From QHVT01 sp036399015 (lineage in GTDB: Bacteria; Acidobacteriota; Thermoanaerobaculia; Gp7-AA8), in the NCBI GenBank assembly GCA_036399015.1, contig DASWNW010000033.1, positions 1-64,000 of the forward strand: DNA of 64,000 bases. The letters are read 5' to 3'. Under the pieces are notes generated by a model, which did not search any database, was not told the DNA's origin, and saw only the letters and a list, made by a program, of their open reading frames with translations. The position numbers and the translations under genes were made by a program. Below are positions 55,436 to 62,725 of this stretch, one piece after another. Numbering within the stretch: position 1 is the first letter of the stretch; every line of letters starts with the position of its first letter.

Positions 55436-56143
55436 ATGTTCGACCTCATCGCCTTCGACGCCGACGACACGCTGTGGCACAACGAATCGAACTTCCAGGC
55501 CACGGAGAAACAGTTCGCGCAGCTCCTGGGGCCGAATCACGACGAGGAGCTGGTGCGGAAGCGGCTGTTCGAGACGGAGTCGCGCAACCTGCGGCACTTC
55601 GGCTACGGCGTGAAGGGCTTCATCCTCTCGATGATCGAGACGGCCATCGAGCTGACGGACGGCGAGATCCGCGGGAGCGACATCCACCAGATCATCGCCT
55701 GGGGGCGGGAGATGCTCCAGGCGCCGGTGGAACTGCTGGACGGCGTGCGGGAGACGGTGGAGGTGCTGTCGCGCAATTACCGGCTGATGCTCCTGACGAA
55801 GGGGGATCTCTTCGACCAGGAGTCGAAGCTCGCCCGCTCCGGGATGGGGGAGCTCTTCTCGGCGGTGGAGATCGTGAGCGAGAAAAACGTCGAGACGTAT
55901 CGCGCGATCATGAAGCGGCACGGCGTGGAGCCGCGGCAGTTCCTGATGATCGGCAACTCGCTGCGGTCGGACGTGCTGCCGGCGCTGGAGGCGGGCGCCA
56001 CGGCGATTCACGTCCCCTACTACACGACGTGGGCGCACGAGCAGGTGCCGGACGAGCTGATCGCGGGGCGGGAGTACGCGCGTTTTGAGAGCCTCGCGGA
56101 GCTGCCGGCGTGGCTGCACGCCACTACCGCGGCGGACCGGTAA
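55436..56143 (+). CDS. HAD-superfamily hydrolase
   Basis: A 235-residue phosphatase-fold protein. Motif I is FDADDTLWHN with nucleophile Asp8 and acid Asp10; motif II is LLTKGD; motif III Lys lies in SEKNVETYRAIMK; motif IV is MIGNSLRSDVLPALEAGATA. The cap region is helical (GFILSMIETAIELTDGE). It resembles putative hydrolases of the YfnB/YjjG type; substrate unknown. The 3' end overlaps the convergent secreted-protein gene by 20 bp. Confidence 0.9.
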   Translation: MFDLIAFDADDTLWHNESNFQATEKQFAQLLGPNHDEELVRKRLFETESRNLRHFGYGVKGFILSMIETAIELTDGEIRGSDIHQIIAWGREMLQAPVELLDGVRETVEVLSRNYRLMLLTKGDLFDQESKLARSGMGELFSAVEIVSEKNVETYRAIMKRHGVEPRQFLMIGNSLRSDVLPALEAGATAIHVPYYTTWAHEQVPDELIAGREYARFESLAELPAWLHATTAADR

Positions 56144-57296
56144 GCCGGTCGAGCCGCTCGGAGAGCCGCGCGAGGAGCTCGCCCGCGACGAGGGCGCCGG
56201 TGACGGGCTGGGGAAGGCGGCGCATCATGACGTTGCCGTCGTCGCTGGTCCAGAGCACAGCGACGTCGCGTGGCTCGTCACCGGGGGTGTGGACGAGGGA
56301 GAGGAGGGGGAAGTGCTGGCCGCCCGCCCCATCCCCGACCCTCACCGCCGGCAGCACCCGCCGCGTGTCGAATTCGGCGAGGTGCACAGTGCGATTATCG
56401 ATCCACGCGGCGGCGTAACCGCGGCCGGTGGCGATCACACAAACGGTGTGGGACGCGACTGTCGACGTGGCGCCGGAGAGATGGCGAACGGTCGGCTTGT
56501 CCGGCTGCATCGGGTCGATGAGAAAGGCGACGACCCCGCCGGTATCGTACGGCACCCCGACGACCACCAACTCCCCATCCGCGCCCGCAGCGGCTTCGAT
56601 CGACGACCAGCTGCCGGACGCCACCGCGATGCGGGACGTGGTGATCTCGCCTTGGTCGAACACGCGCAGCACGAGCGCCCATTGGTCCCGCTCCGGCTCC
56701 AGCGTGATCATCGCGATCTTTTCCTCGTCAAGAAGTAACGACTCGCCCGGCTCGGTCGTCCAGGTATCGGAGCCTCGGTAGAAGGTGCCGAGCGTTTTCT
56801 CGATCCCTGCAGGAGTCACGAGCTTCGCGACACATGTGCGTCCGTCGCGCTCTACGGACAGCAGCACGCCGCCCTCCGCGTCGTCGAAGGGCATCCACTC
56901 ATGAGCGTGTGCCGTGGAGTCGTCCGGGACGTACACCGGCCCGCGATCGGAGCCCGCGAACTGCACTCCGTTGCCGCTGCACCCGCTGTAGCGCCACGCC
57001 TCTCCGTCGGTGTGGAGTGCTTCGCCATAACAACCCGCGGTGTCGCGCGCCGGCAAGCGGAGCGAGTTTGCCTTGCCATCAGCGTCGAAGCGGACCACCG
57101 TTCGCGGCTCCCACTGTTCCCACTTGCCGTCGACAACGACTATCTGCTGGTCGGCGACCATTCCCGCGTCGCGCACGTCGGTGGCGCGCGCGACCGGCAC
57201 CGGAGCGAAGCTCCACCGAGCTCGATCCAAATGCCGGTCAGCGCACGTCACGAACTGCGTGAGCAGACCGAGAAGGAAAAGCCAGACCTTAGTCAC
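56124..57296 (-). CDS. secreted propeller-like protein, unknown function
   Basis: A 390-residue exported protein; the GTG start gives MTKVWLFLLGLLTQFVTCAD. Beta-strand-rich repeats such as RWSFAPVPVARATDV, VVRFDADGKANSLRL, CVAKLVTPAGIEKTLGTFYR and DQWALVLRVFDQGE suggest a beta-propeller-like fold, without clear family motifs. It overlaps the end of the Cys-rich gene upstream by 8 bp and is third in a minus-strand operon. Longer in-frame upstream codons overlap that gene and are rejected. Confidence 0.65.
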   Translation of the reverse strand: MTKVWLFLLGLLTQFVTCADRHLDRARWSFAPVPVARATDVRDAGMVADQQIVVVDGKWEQWEPRTVVRFDADGKANSLRLPARDTAGCYGEALHTDGEAWRYSGCSGNGVQFAGSDRGPVYVPDDSTAHAHEWMPFDDAEGGVLLSVERDGRTCVAKLVTPAGIEKTLGTFYRGSDTWTTEPGESLLLDEEKIAMITLEPERDQWALVLRVFDQGEITTSRIAVASGSWSSIEAAAGADGELVVVGVPYDTGGVVAFLIDPMQPDKPTVRHLSGATSTVASHTVCVIATGRGYAAAWIDNRTVHLAEFDTRRVLPAVRVGDGAGGQHFPLLSLVHTPGDEPRDVAVLWTSDDGNVMMRRLPQPVTGALVAGELLARLSERLDRLTGPPR

Positions 57297-57636
57297 GCTC
57301 TGCGCGCTGCGAGGACGGTTCCGAACGTTCGTCGATGGTTCTGAGCATGAATCCCTGATCGGGCTCCGCCTCGATGCAGGTGGGGCAGTCGCCGACCGTA
57401 GAGTAGTTCTGCTCGGGCTCGCGTCTGCGACCGCTGGCATCGTAGCAATCACCACCGGCGGGCGTGCAGGGCGCGCCGAAGCCGCCCCAGCAAGCCTGAA
57501 AGCCACTCCGCCATCCGGACGAACACATCTGCTGGCCCGGAGTCGGGGCCGCCACGCATAACTCGCACGCCTCGGCGCTCCAGCCGAGCCCGATGAGGAG
57601 CAGGAAGACGAACAGGGTCCCGATTCTTAGTTTCAC
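57289..57636 (-). CDS. small Cys-rich secreted protein
   Basis: A 115-residue exported protein (signal MKLRIGTLFVFLLLIGLGWS) with about nine Cys in the mature chain, in patterns such as ACELCVAAPTPGQQMCSSGW, QACWGGFGAPCTPAGGDCYD and GDCPTCIEAEPDQ. It is likely disulfide-rich in the periplasm or outside the cell. No family recognised. It lies 9 bp after the large carboxypeptidase-regulatory-like gene and overlaps the next gene, so the three are one transcript. Confidence 0.65.
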   Translation of the reverse strand: MKLRIGTLFVFLLLIGLGWSAEACELCVAAPTPGQQMCSSGWRSGFQACWGGFGAPCTPAGGDCYDASGRRREPEQNYSTVGDCPTCIEAEPDQGFMLRTIDERSEPSSQRAERD

Positions 57637-57645
57637 CGTACCTCC

Positions 57646-60600
57646 CTACTTTCCAACCGCCGCGACATTGCGGCCGGTGGTCTTTAAATCCACGGTCTTT
57701 CGCTCGTTCGGCTCGAGCGTGACATCGGCGATCCCGGGCAGCGGACCACCACCGCTCGCGAGAGCCATCCAGTCCCCGGGCGACGAAACGCGGACGAGCT
57801 TCCACGCGTCGGGAGCGAGGGCGGGAATGGTCAGAGTGACCGGCCCCGGAGTCCTCGACGAGTACGACGAGACGTCGATCAGCCGTCCGTCGCGCGAGAC
57901 GAGCCAGAGGCTGCTGAAGCGGTCGATTGCCGGGAGAGAACTGACGTGCAACGCAGCGGGATTCGAGGGGACGACGAGTCGCGCCGGCTCGCCCGCCACC
58001 ACGCGGTACCCCTGCGCGCCGTGAAACGAGGTGACGCTGCAGGGAACCGTCGCGCGCCCGCCCGCGCGGTCCTCGATGGCGAACGATCCGTCGTCACCCG
58101 TTGTCGCCGTGCGCACGTACGGCAGCCGGTCGGGGCCGGGAAGCAGGCACGCCACGCGCGCGCCGGCAACGGGCGAGCCGAACGTGTCAGAGACCATGCC
58201 GCTGACGGCGAGGCCGTCCGTCACCTCGAGGTCGGCGTGAGCCGGCTCGCCCGGGGAGACGGTGACGCTCTTCTGCGCGTGCCCGGCGCCCAGGACCGAC
58301 ACGACCCACCGTCCCGCAAGCAGACCCTCGAAGCGCGCCTGCCCGTCCGCTCCCGACTTCACCGGAAATGCGGTGACGGTGGAATCCGGCTGATCCTGCA
58401 GGCGGGCCATGACCGTCGCACCGGCGAGCGGGCGTCCGTTCTGGCGGAGCCGCGCCACGATGACCCCCTGCGGCAACCGGACCTCGACCGGCTGTGACGG
58501 GTCGGCGAAAGGCGTGTTCCCGACCCAGACCATCTGCGGAACCGCACGCGGCATGAAGCCGACGAGATAGGTGTCGCGCCGCGGCAGGATGGCCACGAAC
58601 TCTCCGGTCGAAGCGACCGGGACCGACGGGACGACGTCCGACCGTCTCGATCCGAGGATGGCGATGTTTCCCGTCAGATCGTCGCTTTTTCCGACGACCC
58701 GGCCGCGGAAGACCAGCGGCTCGAATGCCGCGTCGACCTCCAGCGTCTCGCCTGGCTCGAGGTCGAGCTGCTCACCGAAGACCGGTTGCGACCCGCGGCC
58801 GGCACTGACCATCGCACCCAGTTGCCACCGTCCCGGAACCAGGCGGGTGAACTCCACCCGCTCCACGCCCTCGGCCGGCTGCGTCCGCCGCTCCCCGTCG
58901 CCGTCGATCGGTTCGAGCATCAGAAAGAGGATGTGGCCGCCCGGAAACTGCGCGACGAAATCGGGGTCGAGTTTCGGCTTCACGACGAGCGTCGCCGCCT
59001 TTGGGACACGCAGAGGATCGAGGATCGCCTCCCGCGTGGGATCGGGGAGGATGTTTTCGACAACCGACTGATCGCCGTCCGCCGTGCGCGCGCTCACCGC
59101 CAACGCACGTCCGGCGGGCAGCCGGTCGAATCGCGCCCAGCCGTCCGGGCCGGTCTGCTGCTCCGCGACCGCTACCGACCCGTGGCCCCCACCGGCTGTC
59201 TGCGCCGATACGGACACGGTCGCGCCGGCCACGCCGGCTCCTTCGCCGGTCACCACGTGGACCGCGGCGCGGCCGGACGCGTAGAGGGTGAACTCGCCGA
59301 GCCATGCGGGATCTCCCATCGGGAGCTGCCGCGTGAAGACGAGGGGCGAGTACGGCTCGAAGTCGAGCACGAAGTTCATGCAGCCGGCCGGCGCCGGGAG
59401 CTCGACCCTGCCGCCTTTCCCGACGGCGACGGGCACCGCCACCTTCCGCGGGCACTGATGGAACGTCGCCGTGCCGGCGAACGGGAGCGCGCTGTCGCCG
59501 GCCGTCTTCACGAGGAGGCTGGCGCCGCCGCCGTCCATGACCGTCGCCTCGGCGACGCGGCCGTCGGCGTTGACCGGGAGGACGACGAACCGGTGGTCCT
59601 TCGTCGTCCCGAAGAACGGCTCCGTCACGCCGGTCGTGTCGAGATAGAGGAGCGTGCCGCCGCTGACCCGCTCCGCGACGCGCGGCACGGAGCGTGGGCC
59701 TCCCCTGCCGTCGCGGCCGAACGTCTCGATCGTCGAGGGGTCAAACTGCGGCATCGGCCGCACCAGGACCATGCCTACCGACTTCGGCGCCGGCTTCGGG
59801 TGCGGGAGCGCGTGCCGGACCTCTGCCGCCGCGCCGCTCTCGAGCGAGACGGTGCCGAGCTTCACGGCCGGGCTGAACGTCCGCGGGTCCCACTGCTGGA
59901 CGTGCAGGTCGTACTCGCCGGGCGCGAGAGACGGCCACTCGAGCGTCGTCTTCGAGACGCGGCGCGCGCGGAACTGCGCCTGCCACGCCGGCGGAACGGC
60001 GTCGGTCTCGCCCTTGGCGGTGAGGGTGACGGCGAGGTCCGGCGCCTCGCGATCGAACGTCGCGCGCAACGCGGCGCCGCGTTTCATCACCAGCGCGACC
60101 GGCTCCGATTCACCCTCGGGGCGCACGTGCCACGTCGTCGCGAAGCCCGCCGCCTCTGCGACGATCGGGTTCTTCGTGTCGGCGGGCAGCGGAAGCGACC
60201 AGGTGCCGTCGGCGGCCGATTGCACGCTCCAGTCGGCGCCGAGGTGGCGGGCGGCGAGCTCGCTGGCCCGGCCGAGCGGCGCCTCGACGAAGCCGTTCAC
60301 CTCGCCGATCGTGACGCCGGCCAGCGGCCGCCCCGCCTCGTCGCGGACGGTGCCGCTCACCGGGCGCAGGCCGGGCAACGCGACGCGGACCTCGTTCTTC
60401 GCCGACGCGAGCACGTGCAGCGTCTCCGACGCCTTCATGCCTTTGCCGCGCGCGCCGGCGAGGACGCGATACTCCCCTTCCGGCACTTCCAGAATGACCG
60501 AGGCGCCCTCGGCGATCTTCTCGGCGGCAGGGCGGCTCCACGGCCTCTCCGGGGGAACGAGCGCCACGTACGCGCCCTCCACCGGCTTGCCTTGCGACTC

Positions 60601-60702
60601 GACGACGACCTTCACCGGAACGACGTTCGTGCGAGCGAACAGAGGAGCGCTTCCGCCGAGAGCCAGAATGACTCCCATAAGGACCGTTATAAGGGGGGAC
60701 AT
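57646..60702 (-). CDS. large secreted protein with carboxypeptidase-regulatory-like domains
   Basis: A 1018-residue exported protein (signal SPLITVLMGVILALGGSAPL). Several CarboxypepD_reg/SpaA-like modules are visible, each with a PVxGA(Y/T)V or LAGVTI core: GKPVEGAYVALV, GRPLAGVTIGEV, GAGVAGATVSVS, GRPLAGATVMAR, GSPVAGARVACL. They form beta-sandwich modules of about 80-100 residues. No enzyme motif is seen. It may be an extracellular stalk or a structural protein. It heads the operon with the Cys-rich and propeller-like genes. A start 36 bases upstream is in frame but would add residues before the signal. Confidence 0.85.
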   Translation of the reverse strand: MSPLITVLMGVILALGGSAPLFARTNVVPVKVVVESQGKPVEGAYVALVPPERPWSRPAAEKIAEGASVILEVPEGEYRVLAGARGKGMKASETLHVLASAKNEVRVALPGLRPVSGTVRDEAGRPLAGVTIGEVNGFVEAPLGRASELAARHLGADWSVQSAADGTWSLPLPADTKNPIVAEAAGFATTWHVRPEGESEPVALVMKRGAALRATFDREAPDLAVTLTAKGETDAVPPAWQAQFRARRVSKTTLEWPSLAPGEYDLHVQQWDPRTFSPAVKLGTVSLESGAAAEVRHALPHPKPAPKSVGMVLVRPMPQFDPSTIETFGRDGRGGPRSVPRVAERVSGGTLLYLDTTGVTEPFFGTTKDHRFVVLPVNADGRVAEATVMDGGGASLLVKTAGDSALPFAGTATFHQCPRKVAVPVAVGKGGRVELPAPAGCMNFVLDFEPYSPLVFTRQLPMGDPAWLGEFTLYASGRAAVHVVTGEGAGVAGATVSVSAQTAGGGHGSVAVAEQQTGPDGWARFDRLPAGRALAVSARTADGDQSVVENILPDPTREAILDPLRVPKAATLVVKPKLDPDFVAQFPGGHILFLMLEPIDGDGERRTQPAEGVERVEFTRLVPGRWQLGAMVSAGRGSQPVFGEQLDLEPGETLEVDAAFEPLVFRGRVVGKSDDLTGNIAILGSRRSDVVPSVPVASTGEFVAILPRRDTYLVGFMPRAVPQMVWVGNTPFADPSQPVEVRLPQGVIVARLRQNGRPLAGATVMARLQDQPDSTVTAFPVKSGADGQARFEGLLAGRWVVSVLGAGHAQKSVTVSPGEPAHADLEVTDGLAVSGMVSDTFGSPVAGARVACLLPGPDRLPYVRTATTGDDGSFAIEDRAGGRATVPCSVTSFHGAQGYRVVAGEPARLVVPSNPAALHVSSLPAIDRFSSLWLVSRDGRLIDVSSYSSRTPGPVTLTIPALAPDAWKLVRVSSPGDWMALASGGGPLPGIADVTLEPNERKTVDLKTTGRNVAAVGK

Positions 60703-60782
60703 AAGGCGTACTGTAAAAGACACTGTTCCGTCCGTCAATGCGAGCGCGCGCGGCTGGACGAAATTGGTGAAAATGACGCCCG

Positions 60783-61409
60783 ATGATCGGACGGGCGTCG
60801 CGCTTCTGGCTTCTGGGATGGCTGCTGTTTGGCGGCTGTGCGGCGGCGCCCGCGGTGTTGCCCACCGCTGCGGTTGCGGAGGAGTGCCCGCGGCAAGTTC
60901 CGCGCTTTCTGCCGGAGATGGAGTGGACGAGCGAGCGGAGGGAGCGGGACTTCGCGGAGCTCGACCTGCGCGTCTCCCCCTGCGTCGAGCCGGGCGGGGA
61001 GTTGCACCTCGGCGCGACGGTAGTGGGGCGCGAGGGGATCGGCTGCTGGGACGACGCCGGAATCGGGATGCTCTGCAGGATCGGGCGAGGCGTGCTGGTC
61101 CAGGATCAGGCGCCGCGGATCATCGTCGCCGAAGGGGGCAACGCGTCGGCGTCGGCACCGCACTTCGAGTCGGCCACGGGTCCGTGGGACGTGCGGATGC
61201 GCCGCTTCGCGCCGTTCGGTGCGGGCCACCGGATGCACTTCGAGGCGGTGGCGCGCATCGCGCCGGACGCCGCTCCGCGCGAGCTGACGCTCGAGGTGGA
61301 GGCGGAGGCGCACCGGCGCGACTGGGACGCGCAGGTCGTGCAGACGGTCTCGATGAAGAGGAGCGTGCGCACGCGGATCGCGGCGAAGTGCGCGGCGGCA
61401 GCGCGCTAG
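60783..61409 (+). CDS. secreted lipoprotein, unknown function
   Basis: A 208-residue protein with a signal ending WLLFGGCAAAP (possible lipobox LFGGC). The mature part has several Cys (SPCVEPG, IGCWDDAG, IGMLCRIG) and beta-rich segments (PWDVRMRRFAPFGAGHRMHF; PRELTLEVEAEAHRRDW). No family recognised. It is divergent from the large carboxypeptidase-regulatory-like gene and overlaps the next convergent gene by 4 bp. Confidence 0.62.
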   Translation: MIGRASRFWLLGWLLFGGCAAAPAVLPTAAVAEECPRQVPRFLPEMEWTSERRERDFAELDLRVSPCVEPGGELHLGATVVGREGIGCWDDAGIGMLCRIGRGVLVQDQAPRIIVAEGGNASASAPHFESATGPWDVRMRRFAPFGAGHRMHFEAVARIAPDAAPRELTLEVEAEAHRRDWDAQVVQTVSMKRSVRTRIAAKCAAAAR

Positions 61410-62002
61410 ACGACTATCGTCTCCACCACTTCGCGCACCGGCTCCGCGCCGGAGGTGAGCAGCATCGCGCAGGCGTCGGGCGCCCTCGGCGCGTCGTAGG
61501 CGAAGACGATGCGGCCGTCGCGGTGCAGCGTGGCCTGGACGGTGTATTGCCAGGCGCCGTCATGGCGCCAGGTGAAGCGCACCGCGTCGCGCATTGCCTT
61601 GACGAACACGCGGGGATGCACGGCGTCCGTGGTGAGCATCGGCGCGATCGCGCCCTGCCTCTCCAGGTCGTCGTAGTGCTGCACCCGCGGGAAGCGCGGC
61701 TCGGCGAGGAAGAGAGCGTTGTCGTGCGTCACATGGAGGCGGGTCACGGTCCCGTCGAAGAACGGGAGCTGGAACGGAAGCGTGTAGGGGGCGTGATGCG
61801 TCGCCCGCGGGATCTCGAGTGGCGCGCCGAAGTCGGTGTCGATCGTCGCGTCGGCCGTCTCCGAGGTGTAGGTGCCGGCGGAGGTGCGCTCGAAGCGGAT
61901 CTCGCGGCCGTCGAGATCGGAGGGGCGGAAGAACGGTGCGTTCAGCTCATCGGCCGCCGCGGAGAGGGTGAAGGCGAGCAGGAGGCAGGTCATCAGTTTC
62001 AT
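61406..62002 (-). CDS. secreted protein, unknown function
   Basis: A 198-residue exported protein (signal MKLMTCLLLAFTLSAAADE). It has a regular series of beta strands: REIRFERTSAGTYTSETADA, PYTLPFQLPFFDGTVTRLHV, DNALFLAEPRFPRV, RFTWRHDGAWQYTVQATL. The pattern resembles beta-propeller or lectin-like sandwiches used in surface proteins, but no family is recognised. The ATG was chosen at the signal peptide; upstream in-frame codons are basic and not signal-like. It converges with the lipoprotein gene, overlapping by 4 bp. Confidence 0.6.
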   Translation of the reverse strand: MKLMTCLLLAFTLSAAADELNAPFFRPSDLDGREIRFERTSAGTYTSETADATIDTDFGAPLEIPRATHHAPYTLPFQLPFFDGTVTRLHVTHDNALFLAEPRFPRVQHYDDLERQGAIAPMLTTDAVHPRVFVKAMRDAVRFTWRHDGAWQYTVQATLHRDGRIVFAYDAPRAPDACAMLLTSGAEPVREVVETIVV

Positions 62003-62080
62003 GGACGCCTGCGTAGAGCGTCCGCGATGCCACGCCGGCTGCACGGCGGATCAACGACTTAGCGCGTGGAGAGGGGAGCG

Positions 62081-62126
62081 GGTGTCAGGAATCCCGATCA
62101 GAGGGATGTCCGGGCTTCCTGACACC
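62081..62126. terminator. hairpin after the LURP-one-like gene (GTGTCAGG-type word)
   Basis: GGTGTCAGGAA (62081-62091) and TTCCTGACACC (62116-62126) are a perfect 11-bp inverted repeat with an inner TCCC/GGGA stem. It lies 9 bp after the stop of the minus-strand gene at 62135. It can serve as its terminator, although it has no T-run. The arm uses the same GTGTCAG word as the element at 22971-23056. Confidence 0.55.
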
Positions 62127-62134
62127 GCGCGCGC

Positions 62135-62719
62135 CTATTCGTCCTTTTCCTTGAAGACCGTGTCGATCGCCAGCCCCGCTGCGAGCAGCAGGTGCGCGAC
62201 GTCGGGGCGGCCGGCGGCGGAGTCCGACAGCGCGATGACGTACGTGTCGGCGCTGGTGAACAGCTCCTTGAGGCCGGCCCACTTCTTGGTCACGCGGCCG
62301 AGCTCTTCGCCCTGCGGCGAGAGGAGCTGGAAGTTCCAGCCCTTCCAGTCGCCCTTGACGCTGCCGATCTCGCGGTCCTGCATGTCGAAGATGTTGAACG
62401 ACGGGCCGAGGGAGATGAACTTCGCCTTGAAGTACCCGAGCTCGCGTCCGCCGGCGCGCACGTGCACCTTCGGGCGGAAGATGGCCACGCCGCGGTGAAT
62501 CGACAGCACCGGCTGGCCTCCTTCGCGCTCGTAGACGTTCACCACCGTCGGGAACCACTTGTTGTTCATGAAGAGGCGGAGGTACTTGATCGGCCCGGGC
62601 GGCTCTTCCTTCGCGATTCCGATCGGCTGCCCCGTCTGCGGGTCGAGCAGGTCGTACGTGTCGACCAGCTTCATCAGGCCGACACGCTCCTTCACCACGT
62701 ACGTCTTACGATCCAGCAT
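62135..62719 (-). CDS. LURP-one/phospholipid-scramblase-like protein
   Basis: A 194-residue beta-barrel-type protein. It starts MLDRKTYVVKERVGLMKLVD and has typical repeats: YDLLDPQTGQPIGIAKEEPP, VNVYEREGGQPVLSIHRGVA, FNIFDMQDREIGSVKGDW. These match the LURP-one-related/scramblase fold, used to bind membranes or lipids, in bacteria mostly without known function. It has no signal peptide and so is cytoplasmic. It is 6 bp from the tricorn-like gene, upstream of it on the minus strand in map terms but downstream in transcription, so they are co-transcribed. Confidence 0.75.
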   Translation of the reverse strand: MLDRKTYVVKERVGLMKLVDTYDLLDPQTGQPIGIAKEEPPGPIKYLRLFMNNKWFPTVVNVYEREGGQPVLSIHRGVAIFRPKVHVRAGGRELGYFKAKFISLGPSFNIFDMQDREIGSVKGDWKGWNFQLLSPQGEELGRVTKKWAGLKELFTSADTYVIALSDSAAGRPDVAHLLLAAGLAIDTVFKEKDE

Positions 62720-62725
62720 CCGTTC

